A DNA stretch of 64,000 bases from positions 134,123,282-134,187,281 of the forward strand of contig CP136062.1 of assembly GCA_032622095.1 (NCBI GenBank). The letters are read 5' to 3'. Positions 1 through 42,761 of this stretch are shown here, one piece after another. Below the pieces are notes generated by a model that saw only the letters and a program-made list of their open reading frames with translations, made no database searches and was not told where the DNA came from. Every line of letters starts with the position of its first letter. Within the stretch, counting starts at the first letter, position 1. The DNA comes from Siphonodentalium dalli. Taxonomy: Eukaryota; Mollusca; Scaphopoda; Gadilida; Siphonodentaliidae. A program made the translations under genes and the position numbers.

Positions 1-960
1 GGTACTTGTATGTTGCGTATATAATACCACAATGATTAGCAGCTTGTCAAATTGTGAGTAAGTGTTATTATAGCTGCACAAAGGTAATCGGGTAGCTCCA
101 TAGCAACGGTTGCCAAGCAGTTTTGTACCATACCAATATTGTCCATACACACTCGCTAAAATGATATGACATAAAGTTAACGCGGAAGGTTGTCATAATC
201 AACTTTCAGATAGTTTTATATCATAGAAATGCTTCTCGTGTCATTGTAACCATCAATTATAGTAATCAAAACAAACAACCCATTGTTTTTTTTTTTGCAT
301 TATATTTACGCTACTCCATCATCTTCTGGCCTATAATTTTTGTTTTGCAATCCTTAGAATTGTTATATATATATATACAGAGTGATTTATCAGTTTATAT
401 TTTCTTGTCAAAGTACATTTTATAATAAAAAATATACACACATCTCAATTAAATGTCGATACACGCAGCCAATAATAGGGACTTTCAAACAAATGGCGGC
501 CATTTTATCCGCCATTTTGATTCTACCCAACTATAACGGACACATGAGTCAATGTATATATAGCCTGATCCCTTTTCAGTACAAATAGGTACATAAAACA
601 TTGTTTTTCGATCAGAAACTGAGTCATAACGATGCATACTTGTTGGGATTGAGAGAAAAACAAGAGTTGTTGTCAAAACGGTTGCCATGGCAACCATGGG
701 CATTCTCCAGCTTGGCATGATATCAAAAATGTCTTATTTTTATATGTAGTACATGCGTGTCAAGTTTGGTGCTTTTACCATAAAATGCACGATTGTGTCA
801 TCTATCCGCCCCACTACATAGCTTCATAGCTTTATCTCACCCCGATAAATTTAAAGGAAATTCCGGCTCATTTCCGAATTTATCATAAAATTAATAGTAG
901 ACACTTTTTGACGTTAGGTAATTCGTTTGTGCCATACTTATCAGCCATTGAAAAGTATAT
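1..960. other. AT-rich stretch without recognised gene
   Basis: No exon with credible splice sites or transposon ends was seen. The stretch is AT-rich and has short self-complementary pieces, for example the ATGGCGGCCAT region near 493-515 and CCATGGCAACCATGG near 685. It could include undetected 5' exons of the plus-strand gene that becomes visible at 2447. Confidence 0.3.
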
Positions 961-965
961 GTGTA

Positions 966-1270
966 ATTAAAGTGATGTGAAACACTCCGGGAGGGTGATC
1001 AAATAGAAATGGAGGATAATCTTGCTTAAAGTAGCTATTTTTACAAATATAATATCAAAATTGTCATGATACACCTTCATTCTGATATATTAATTAAATG
1101 CAGCGTCTCGATGGTGAAATCGTTTTCGTTAGTTCATCGCCAGTAGTTGCGTCCCGAATCGAGAGGTAAATATTTACAATTGAGCGTAGTTCAGACGATG
1201 TTTTCTATGAGGTGTTACGGTCAATTCGCTTGATATTTTCGGTGATGTTAGTAGAATGCTACATTCCACC
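966..1270 (+). repeat. Dispersed repeat family I, copy 1
   Basis: A segment of about 300 bases that recurs at 63429-63745 in the same orientation and at about 29550-29862 and 38876-39100 in reverse. All copies share 'gaaacactccgg', 'tttacaaatataata', 'gttgcgtcccgaatcgaga' and 'gatgttagtagaatg'. There is no coding content and no clear terminal repeats. I see it only as a repeated family within this window. Confidence 0.7.
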
Positions 1271-1914
1271 AGTTGCATAGCGCCTGCATACTAACATCAA
1301 TTCCACTCACCCGAATAAGTCCATAATATGTCTTTAACTATAAAATTGTCCAGCCTACAGAGTGGTTCGCAAAAATACTATCCGCGACCAAGTTTGGGTA
1401 CCACTATAATTTCGGGTGTCAAAGCCGCGGATCGATCCTGGGATGAGATGTCGCCAAACCGGATTTTGGATGTCTAAGACTTCGCATTTTGACCGCTTCT
1501 GCTTGAAAATATCCCCATTGGACAGTCCGGCACATGGACCAGCTTTAGGGTGAGGGTGCATGTGCAAGGGCGAAAACGTGTATGTTTGTTTCTGTTTTAT
1601 ATTCTAATGTCATACTAATAGTATAAACTATTCTGTGTTATTCGATATATGGTATAGGCCCGTAACTGTGCAACGAATGGACACATTAAATTATTTTAAA
1701 TCATGAGTTAGCAGGGACGTGGCTAGAAGGTCACTGTTGGGGGTATTCACCTAGAGTGTGTTAGTGCACACCCTTTCGTGAACTTCTATTTGCATCCCCT
1801 GTTATGTTCGAGTTTTCATGGTGTCTAAAACGTATTTTCCAATTGTTGGATATGACAACCCCTAAGTTTAGATTTATTCATCTGATGACGATTTCAGTTC
1901 ACAAATAGAGCTCC

Positions 1915-2268
1915 CGATTAGAGGTCTAGCATAACTAAATTTACCATATGTAGACCTCAATATGCTTAGGCCTCATCTTCTGGGAAGTATTTATAGTCTG
2001 GAATTAATATTGTTTTAGTTGTATATACTTCTCCCTTCTGGACAGTTTCTATTTGCCCTAATTTGCTTAATATAAAATGCTTAATCGATGTGACTAATGG
2101 GTGAACATCACCAGATTCAACTGGGGAACTCCAATCTGATCCTATATGTCTCCCATAGCAGTTGAGTCATATAAGCAGAATGAGGTTCCTAGAGGGTGAA
2201 TTTGGTGACGATATACCCCGCCGTGCGGGTTGGCCTCACTAGATTCACTCTATGTGGACCTCATTCTG
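1915..2268. mobile_element. MITE family D, copy 1
   Basis: Non-autonomous element with palindromic ends. The right end (about 2180-2268) is a hairpin that starts and ends with 'gcagaatgaggt' and its complement and contains 'gggtgaattt' and its complement. The same arrangement is found at 8827-9180, 37678-37880 and 55838-56174, with a shared interior ('ctcatcttctgg', 'cccttctg', 'gggtgaacatcacca'). No transposase is present. Confidence 0.7.
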
Positions 2269-2446
2269 CAAATATGCGACACAATCTATTTCAAGGTTTG
2301 CATGGGGCATGACATTTTTGATTGAATATATATCTTTGAAAACAAACTCCCAGCATGAGTTCTACCTCAGACTCCGTGCAAACTGCAAAGGAGTCGAGTC
2401 GGATGCAATTTCGGTGACAGCAAGTATATACTTTAAATGCTTCCAG

Positions 2447-2505
2447 GATATCACAGAAACGGGGCGAGCCTTGCACAGATACTACACTACACCGGATGAG
2501 CTCAA
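2447..2505 (+). CDS. Plus-strand gene, exon a
   Basis: Acceptor 'tgcttccag' and donor 'gtaaga'. Nineteen codons (DITETGRALHRYY...) plus two bases. Entry phase 0, exit phase 2, so the leftover AA joins G of the next exon to make Lys. The frame stays open upstream to about 2252, but the acceptor is good and no better start is visible. Confidence 0.55.
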
Positions 2506-5500
2506 GTAAGAGTCAGGGGAGTCTTGTACTATATCAGAAAGGGGGTCAGGTTACTACGAATCGGGTGCATGGCTGGTTCCACTGTGACAAGGACCATTCT
2601 AATGCGCGTAATTCGGTAACAACAGTTTCCTGACTGAGTTTCTACTTAGGAAGTAAAAGTACATTTTAATAAACAGATTTTCGTCTAAAAAGTGGATATA
2701 TTGCTTAGTGAATGAACAGAATGGTTCCTTGACATAAATCTTAAAACAGAATAACTCGACCCCTCCAGTTGTACTGTATGGTGTTCTTAACTAAATTCTC
2801 ATTGACGAGTAATTGCCTTGAAAATATGGCCGTTTGTTGAAATTATTATCTGAACATTTCCACCAGCAATGAATACTGATTCTTCCGATTGCTTCATCGA
2901 TCACTTATAAGTATTATCTATTCGTATGTCTGTCGTCTGCTTATATATATATTTCCTGAACATGCACCCATATGTAAATATACACCATTCCAATGTATAC
3001 GTTTATAACAGGGTCGGTGAAGCCATTCGATAAAATGGGTTTAATGACTATAGTAATTTATTGTCTCAATAAATGTTCAGACATCGTGTTTGGATGTGTT
3101 ATGAATATACATTTTGAGCATTATGAAATTAAAATTGGTAGATTTGTACATGCCATGCATATCATGCAGTGTTCCAATTTTTGAGATTCCCTATGTGGCC
3201 AGTAAACTATTCGGATAGTGGGGATAGTAACGCGCTTTCGGTCTAATGCATGCCTTATCATAGATATCTGTAATTCAACCATGAACCGTTCGATATTTAC
3301 TAAGGCAAAAGTTATTGGTAGGTTGCTTTAATATTCAAACAGTTATTTCGATAAATTTGCAACATCCGCAAAAAGAATAATAATACAAGAGCTATATAAG
3401 AACTAGGTCGATAGTATGTAGTCTGTTTTATTTTTATTTTGCACCCTTGACAAATCGATGATATATATAACGAGTATAAGTATGCGGCTGTATTAATTTT
3501 AAATTAAAGTCGTTTTCAGTTCACTGGCTGTCGGATAACTTCTGATACTAATATTGCCATTTAATCCCAGAGCTACAGCGTTATTGACATTTTCATCCTA
3601 TCTTCTAATTCACAGGAAGACTCGAGAAGAATGGTCTGCCTTTCTGAACAGGTCTCCGGAAAGATACAGCATAAATCTACCGGATCTGCCGAACAAAAAC
3701 GGTACGAATAGAATCGGGGAATAGAATGTTTTGTTATTCAAATGATATATGTTGACAGAAAAACAAACAATAGCATTTCGTGGAAAATACTTCTTATTGA
3801 TGGTAATATATTGAACAATTTACGTTAAAACCTGCATACATAAAGGAAAGGTACAGAAAACATCTCCAAAACAAATTTCATTGTCAATATGTCAATTATA
3901 TAGACTTCTACATATTTCATGCACTATTGTGGAAATGTGTGTGCAATTTCGTTCCGGGCCCCTACCACGTTGTTTCAAGCAATGTCTCTCATGAATATGC
4001 CAATGAGTGATGCATTTGACTGTAAATATAATGTACACGTGAATCTTATATGACGTATTACCTATCATTGACAGATTTGCATTATGAGGGGTATGCTGTG
4101 CGATTTCTCAGACCAGAGGTCACAGCTTCATGGAGGGTGAGTATTTTCTACTTGTTTGTAATCTGGACATAATCTGAGGTCGCATTCTGGACATAACCAC
4201 ATGCCCGTGGGGAAGATACTAAAATACCAATATAGACTATCACTTGGTGGACACTCCTGCCTATGGGCCACGGGTGTTCCTCTTCCATTGAGAATAATAA
4301 ACTGGCAGTACAGACCCAATCGAAAGTAAGCACAGTACACACGTCGGTACCTTGACAAAAACAACATGTTCACAGTTTATTCGATAAGTTGATAATACAA
4401 TGTTTTGGAGCTTCCTCTTTAAATGGTATATAATATGGAATATGTTATATAATGTAATCTAGCTGGTGATTCGAAAATTAAGTGGGCCTTTAAAATATAT
4501 GCAGATATGTGAAATAGTATGGTATGCATGGCATTTGTGATCTGTAACTCTGCAGATATCTTATTGAATGTATGTAACGAACGTGCACTAGTATTCATTC
4601 CCCAGACCAAAGCTGTAGAGTATATATAGAGCCATTTGTCAGTCGGCATATATAGCCGATGAATCAGGAAGAATGTAGATATTATGCATTAAAGGCCCAC
4701 TTAATTTTCGAGTCTCCGGTTATATATTTTTTATAGTGAGTTGATATACGGTTTTAATAACAATCTATGCCATAAAATATGATTAAAATACTATAATTCA
4801 TCACTATTTGAAACATCTGTGTCTCAGAAGATGCCCACAGAGAAATAGAAAACTGCTGAAGGCTCCCCCTCTGGCACCCAGAATGCAACAGAATTCTAAC
4901 TTTTTCAACTCAACAAAAACAACATGTCCACAGTTTATTACACCGGATAAGTTGATAATACAATGTTTTGGAGCTTCCTCTTTCAAATGGTATATAATTA
5001 ATATGGCATATATTTTATATAAAGTAATCTGGGGGTTCAAAAATTAAGTGGGCCTTTAAAGGGAGAATATGTGCCAATTGGAATAAATTCCCGGTAATAA
5101 CAACGATCTAATATCGACAATATATTTTTATAAATAATTAATTTGAGTCGAAGATGTCTTCTGTAAACGTTCAGGTTAACATGTTATCTTAAAATCAATA
5201 TTTAATAATTTAATACATATTTACTTTATGGCTCCAGTCATAAATTGGTTACGAATTTCCACGTACAAGACGTAATACAATTAATTGACTTATAGTGGAT
5301 TTGGCAACGCGTGGCACATATCGTGTAAAATTATGTTGAAACGGCACGTGAACTCAAGACACTCACTGAGTGACTACATATATAAAAGTAATGAGTTTGT
5401 GGGACTATTAAGCATATAATATAACATGTATTTGATACATTTGCCTGATAACTGCACACACACATCTCGGTGGCGAGCGTTCTATTTGTGTATGCCGGCT

Positions 5501-6879
5501 GATCTGCCATCTGTAACATTACTTTGTACTCAGCAGCCATTCAAATAATGGAAATGTGGTTACCTTATTCTACGAAGAAGAGAATATAGAAACCAACACC
5601 ATTTGAGTATAGTACCCCTTGAGTGATGCAAACCACCCTTATTTGAATCATAGAAAATACACTAATTGCTATTTTCTGTTCTGTTGTCAAAATCCTGTGA
5701 CAGAAAATGTTTGGATGCGACATGTTTCGGGTTGTGGTTCTCTGTCCGGACTGATTCCCCTTATAGACACATTGATGTGGGTTATTGAAATATATGTTAC
5801 CACTATTATGAAAGTGTTATAACTAGCTCATTGATTGTCCCAATGCACTATAATTAAATCAATTCAATTCCCTTCCAGTACACATTCAAGCAAGAGCCGA
5901 CTTTGGACCAGTATGGACAAAAACCAATGCCAGCTAACGTTTTGTAAGTCTTATATGCATTCATACACTGGCAAATTTGCTTTGCATTTGTTGCAGGAAG
6001 TTCGTCATAGAAAACCATATGGTGCCAGAATATGAGCGGCAACATGGCTATAAAATGCACCTTTACCAAATCTAACGACATGAGAAGTAAAATGCCTGTA
6101 GATCCACATGTAACGATGCAACTAACATTTGCCTTCTAATACCTGTATGAATGATTCTTGCGAGATAAGTGCATGCTATTTGCAGGTAAATTTCGATATA
6201 TTTCGATATATGCATGTGGAACTACAGAGATTTCACTTCTTACGTATGCATTTTATAAGCATTTTTGTGTTCGTTTTCTGACGCATTATTTATTTGTGGA
6301 TCGAAATTCCTGCAAAAAAAAAAAATTCAAGCAAATTTGCGAGTATGCGACCCCAGTCACCATTATAGGAAAATGAATTGGAGGGGGTGTGGGTGCCTCA
6401 CCCCGAACTTTGGTCAAAACTTTCAGCAGCTGTGAATGTCGTGTCGAAAACAACACAACACAACGCAGTCGGAAATTTCCACCCGAAAATAGGTTCCAAT
6501 TGTTCCGATATACTGAGTTTCCAATCAATTTCCAGTGCAGAATAAAGATCAAGATTAGAGTATTGTCCTACTTTGAGTCAACATTTTAGTTTTCAGTTGG
6601 ACATTTTCTAACTATAGAGGGGTGTTATTGTTGGAATTTTCCCAACCAGTTAGAAACTTAGAAGTATCAAGGGGTGTAAATGGCGTTATTACAGAGTGTG
6701 GAATTTTTTTCTCCAAAGGGGATGCAATTTGAAATTCTGAGGTAGACCCCAAAATGTAGACCCTCTACCCACGTCCCAGATTCGCAGCAACCTCTGATTT
6801 CTTCCTTTCCCACAGCGCCAGATATCGGGACACCCACCCACAATACAACAGGAACGTGTCATCGGAAGCATGGCGATAG
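2447..6879 (+). CDS. Unrecognised small gene, 3' portion (5 exons)
   Basis: Spliced gene read from five exons: 2447-2505, 3616-3701, 4075-4136, 5879-5943 and 6816-6879. Each has an AG acceptor and, except the last, a GT donor. The phases agree across all four introns (2, 1, 0, 2) and give 111 residues ending at TAG 6877-6879. The protein is rich in Tyr, Pro, Arg and Trp, with stretches such as LPDLPNKN, EGYAVRFLRPEV, QYGQKPMPANVF and RYRDTHPQYNRN, and ends SSEAWR. There is no signal peptide or membrane segment in the visible part. I do not recognise the family. Short Pro/Tyr-rich proteins of this style are often cilium or sperm-microtubule proteins, but that is only a guess. The 5' end is missing: no start codon exon was found upstream of 2447. 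It converges with the minus-strand PDI-like gene, whose stop lies at 8156. Confidence 0.65.
3616..3701 (+). CDS. Plus-strand gene, exon b
   Basis: Acceptor 'ctaattcacag' and donor 'gtacga'. One base, 28 codons (KTREEWSAFLNRSPERY... LPDLPNKN), one base. The other frames are either closed or give an unlikely protein. The last G joins AT of the next exon to give Asp. Confidence 0.65.
4075..4136 (+). CDS. Plus-strand gene, exon c
   Basis: Acceptor 'atcattgacag' and donor 'gtgagt'. Two bases and 20 codons (LHYEGYAVRFLRPEVTASWR), leaving in phase 0. It lies just upstream of a truncated copy of MITE family B. Confidence 0.65.
4275..4493. mobile_element. MITE family B, truncated copy
   Basis: Only one end is present. 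The sequence from 'ctggcagtacagacc' through 'ttggagcttcctcttt' and 'ggtatataat' to 'aaaattaagtgggccttta' matches the same end of the copies at 4689-5059 and 56289-56712. It finishes at a TTAA (4490-4493). The other end is replaced by sequence resembling the 39760-39860 palindrome. Confidence 0.65.
4689..5059. mobile_element. MITE family B, copy with TTAA ends
   Basis: Bounded by TTAA at 4689-4692 and 5056-5059, with inverted ends TTAAAGGCCCACTTAATTTT and its complement. Other copies lie at 14713-15220, 41751-42215 and 56289-56712. The interior has no gene. TTAA target duplication is the hallmark of piggyBac-type transposition, so this is inferred to be a non-autonomous piggyBac-like element. 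Confidence 0.8.
5056..5620. mobile_element. MITE family A, diverged copy
   Basis: Matches the copies at 7159-7749 and 48294-48872 through 'acaacgatctaatatcga', 'taatttgagtcgaa' and 'agtacccctt'. It starts at the same TTAA that ends the neighbouring family B element. The right TTAA has decayed to TTGA. Confidence 0.7.
5879..5943 (+). CDS. Plus-strand gene, exon d
   Basis: Acceptor 'aattcccttccag' and donor 'gtaagt'. Twenty-one codons (YTFKQEPTLDQYGQKPMPANV) plus two bases. It can continue to the exon at 6816 (giving Phe, then ARYRDT...) or to a nearer acceptor at 5997 (giving Leu, then KFVIEN...). The former is preferred because the latter intron would be only 53 bases. Confidence 0.65.
6816..6879 (+). 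CDS. Plus-strand gene, last exon
   Basis: Acceptor 'cctttcccacag'. One base completes Phe, followed by 20 codons (ARYRDTHPQYNRNVSSEAWR) and the stop TAG at 6877-6879. A possible polyadenylation signal AATAAA follows at 7014-7019, before MITE family A begins at 7159. Confidence 0.65.
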
Positions 6880-7013
6880 GGACGCGGGCAACATGTGGGA
6901 TACCTGCAGACGGTTGGATCACAACTGCGTTGGCGCCATATGGAAGAACGCTGCAGAAGGAGGCGGAGAAATGCTTGGTAGACCCTCATCATTTTATTTC
7001 CTTATTTTGTTTG

Positions 7014-7019
7014 AATAAA
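7014..7019 (+). terminator. Possible polyadenylation signal of plus-strand gene
   Basis: AATAAA 135 bases after the stop codon of the plus-strand gene. The spacing is usual for an animal 3' UTR. The hexamer is common in AT-rich DNA, so support is modest. Confidence 0.4.
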
Positions 7020-7158
7020 AATGGAATGACTATAAAATATCTTGCTATAAAAGTGTCACTGCATGTGGCAGAAGGAATCAAGTTACTATACGAACCAGGC
7101 GGTCGGTTCAATTGGGGAAAGGATAGGTCTAATGCTCGAAATTCCCTGAAATATCTGT

Positions 7159-7749
7159 TTAAAGGGGTACTGTACGCCATTTTCATTAAATTTCCGGTGA
7201 CAACAACGATCTAATATCGATAATATATAGAAACATAAGTAATTTGAGTCGAACATGTATTCTGTAAACGCTCAGGTTAATAGGCTATCTTAAAATTTAA
7301 TAATTTAAAAGTTAATAATTTGATATAAATTGAATTTATGACTGGAGCCATAAAATGGCGTCAATTAAATTACGAATTACCGTAATCAAAAACAGTAATT
7401 GAGGGATACTGGATTGTTAAACCGATCGCACACACGATCGCTTAAAATATTATGATGATACGTGGAGAACACTCAAGCCACTCACTGACTAGCGATGATA
7501 CAATAACTTAAATGATTATATGGGACTAGTATGCATATAATATAACTTTTATTTGATTCATTTGGTTGAATACTTTACAAAAATTACTCGACAACGACAA
7601 TTTGTATTTTTGCATTCCGGTAAATTTGTCATCCGTAACATGACTTCGTACTCAACAGACTTTCAAATAATGGAAAAATTGTTACCTTATTCTCCGACTC
7701 GGAGACTATAGAAACCAACAACAACATTTGGCGTACAGTACCCCTTTAA
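7159..7749. mobile_element. MITE family A, intact copy
   Basis: A 591-base element with TTAA at both edges (7159-7162 and 7746-7749) and 21-base terminal inverted repeats beginning TTAAAGGGGTACTGTACGCC. A nearly identical copy lies at 48294-48872. The interior has no open reading frame of note. It is inferred to be a piggyBac-like non-autonomous element, and lies between the two convergent genes. Confidence 0.85.
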
Positions 7750-7898
7750 GAATGTATATAAAGGAAATATTAAACTATATTTTAATAGCAGAATATTGTC
7801 TCAAAATTTATATAAATGGTATGGAGATTGAAATTAAACTTTGCTATCTAAGGCTAAATATATATGAGATAGCATAGTTAATAGTGGCTTTGTATCTG

Positions 7899-7904
7899 TT
7901 TATT
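7899..7904 (-). terminator. Possible polyadenylation signal of PDI-like gene
   Basis: TTTATT on the plus strand, that is AATAAA on the minus strand, about 250 bases past the stop codon of the minus-strand gene. It is the nearest hexamer I noticed. Weak on its own. Confidence 0.3.
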
Positions 7905-8155
7905 GGCGCGCACTCAATCTCTCTTGGTGAATAGACTGGTTCCTGGTCCAAACAGCTAACATCTGAAAAGGTGGTAAATTGAACATGTCGGTGTCCATAT
8001 TAATCTCTACGGTATAAATTATAAAATATAATTAGACGAATGATTGTAATGCAACCTGAAATTTATATATATACGATCCCTATATGACTCCAAAATATAC
8101 AGTATATGTAAGTCTAACAGAAGTGTACACAGAGCGTCGCGACAATGAACATCCG

Positions 8156-40012
<31,857 letters not shown>

Positions 40013-40029
40013 GTCTGTTTAACCATGTG

Positions 40030-40670
40030 CGTAACGTATACTGATGGGAACATCTGTTATGAAACCTCAACGATCCACAAGGATCGACAAACAATTTGAA
40101 TTGCGGATGCTATAATTTTGTTGAGCGACAAACCCTTAATCCGTTTGTCAATGTGTCACACGTGTTTCGATGGTAGATTTTAGATGGAGGAAAATCAAAA
40201 TATCACCAGACAGATATAATCGATAACAAGGTTACTATAGGCGATGCAGAGAAATCTTAAATAGTGTATAATTATATCATGGTTAATGATTTTACACGGT
40301 GGGGAATCACGTGGTTACGATTTGATGAGTATCACGCATTCAAAATGGCCGAGGCGATCTAAAACGCGACCAGACGCGAGGAAATAAGGTAATAAACTAA
40401 GATATGACATATTACATATTACAGCTACGAGCAGATGCTATAATATTTTTCAATCAAGCTGATACCTCATGCATTTATGTCCAAATTCATATTTGTTTGC
40501 TCTAACATTTTGACCAACGTTGTTAGTCGAGGGATTCTCCAAGATGTATGGGCTGGTGTATTCCACGCACCTCCGACTGGCAGAATGTTATAACGAGAGG
40601 CCGATCATGATCGGCATATGCTTAACCCATACCTTGGCGATAGTGATCAGCTATTTTCAGTTCGGACGCG
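40030..40670. other. Upstream of PDI-like gene, nothing recognised
   Basis: Presumed 5' flank of the gene. No TATA box at a sensible distance and no repeat family noticed. A short dyad 'cgatcatgatcg' is at about 40602. Confidence 0.3.
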
Positions 40671-40679
40671 AAAATCCAT

Positions 40680-41290
40680 AAGCCATAACTCCGTTTAAAA
40701 AAAATTAAGTCTCTCTCTTAGAGCTAACTGATATCACAGGTAATTAATTGTAAGCTGCGATGGTTATATATTGTAAGCATAAAAATCTCAAATCTGTTCC
40801 AATTCTTAGTTAAAAAGGGGCCATAACTCTGGTATAAAAAACAGGATCTAAACCATATTCAAACTCGATCAGTATTTTGAGTTGACAAACTCGCATACCA
40901 AATTTGGTTCCTATCAGATGAAAACTGGTTGATTTATCGAAGCATGCATGAATTCTATGTCAAAGGGCCATAACTCCATTAAAAATAATCTAACCCATAT
41001 TCGAACTAGAACTGTATTCTAGGTGGAGAAACTCACATACCAAATTTGGTTCTGATCAGATAAATGTTTTTTTAGTTATCGTAGCATCCGTGAATTCTAA
41101 GTCGAAAAGGGGCCATAACTCCGTCTGAGAAACTCATATACAAAATTTGGTTCTGATCCATTACAAAATGTTTGAGTTATCGCACCATGCGTAAAGTGTC
41201 TACGGACAGACAGACGGACATACGGACGGACTAACGACGAGTGGTCAATCCGGACGTCGACATTATGTGTACCATACTATGGTATGGGTA
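40680..41290. repeat. Degenerate 'ggccataactcc' repeat, block 1
   Basis: Repeated modules of about 130-150 bases: 'gggccataactcc', 'cccatattcgaac', 'cataccaaatttggttc', 'gatcagatgaaa', ending in 'cagacggacatacggacgga'. This composition is familiar from bivalve genomes. Confidence 0.7.
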
Positions 41291-41750
41291 CACATAAAAA
41301 CCAATCTCTACCAGAGCGCACCAGTCATGCTTTATTCTGACTCTGTAACCGGCTGGGTACTAGTCCGTGGTTCTATATGTAGCATGAGATTTTCCAGCAA
41401 AAATGGCGAAACCCGATCGCTCCAAAGTAAAATTTTCTATGTGCTTTGAGAACAATTCCCACGCTAAAACATAATAACAGAACAGAAAATCAGAGCGGTA
41501 GTTTTGTTGACGATTTTCGCAAGCTACTCGTAAAAATTGCGTCAAATTAGAACTCTTGTGTTTGACTTGCCGTGCGAGTTGTGACAATGTCGTACACGTG
41601 CGTTTATACTTTTTTGTTGACAAAATAATCGGAGAACCGAATCACACCGTTTCGAATATAGTTCTTCGGGTTTACTACTCCGGTTTAGTGGGACTTTTCA
41701 AACACAAGGTCCAACATTTATACAAATTTTGTTCGATATTTTGTGTGCTC

Positions 41751-42215
41751 AAAGGCCCACTTAATTTTCGAACCCCCAGATTACTTTATATAAAATATAT
41801 GCGATATTATATACCATTTGAAATAGGAAGTTCCAAAACATTGTATTATCAACTTATCCGGTGTACTAAACTGTGGACATGTTGTTTTTGTTGAGTTTCC
41901 AATGCGTTTTGTCATCAAGATTGAAGTAAAAATCAATATTATTTTCAATGCAGGGGGGAATAACTCTATATATTAAAGATAGAGTTCTACCCCTTTCATT
42001 AAAAAAGTTTTATTTGTGTTGCATTCTGGGAGCCAGAGGGGGGAAATCTTCAGCGGTTTTCTATTTCGCTGTGGGCCTCTTCTGAGACACATATGTTTCA
42101 AATAGTGATGAATTATAGTATTTTAATCATATTTATGGCATAGATTGTTATTAAACCCGTATATCAAGTCACTATGAACAAAATAATCGGCGACTCGAAA
42201 ATTAAGTGGGCCTTT
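41751..42215. mobile_element. MITE family B, copy upstream of gene
   Basis: Ends 'aaaggcccacttaattttcg' and 'aaaattaagtgggccttt' with a family B interior. Both outer TTAA sites have mutated. Confidence 0.8.
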
Positions 42216-42761
42216 ACAAGGGCAGCATGTTGCTCTGTTCGCTTAGTATATATTTTAATATCGCGGAAGTTCCACCAAATGTGGGTGAAATGTCACCGGT
42301 AGCAGCGGTCTTACCGGGTCATCAAGGGGAGTAAACCCTGCTCGGAGTTTGATAGAAAACCACTAAGTATTTCCGAAAAAGTAAGGTATCAACTTGTTTC
42401 AAAAATAAACTAGCATATATGCTCGTAACAGTCAAACTGCTAAGTTTTGTGTCAGTGTGTCAGTTCCTCGTATATTATGTTTTTGTGCGTTTGCAAAGTT
42501 TGAATGCGTGGTACTCACCAACCGCGAAACCACGTGATACGCCACCGTGTTATATAGACAGTGTATATCACTTCCGGGCCACAATTACAAAAACAACATA
42601 TGGACAAGAAAACCATAGTCAGAAATGGTAACGCCACCAAGATCATATTATTAGCCATAAATATAAATTATAATATAAAATATATTGGTTACATGAATGC
42701 ACCGCCTCAGAATTTCGTCAAAACAACTGACTGGTGGAAATCCAAAATCCATTAATTTTGA

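Noticed and set aside
6389..6589. Short plus-strand frame between exons of the unknown gene
   Set aside because: No acceptor or donor; the exon phases join without it.
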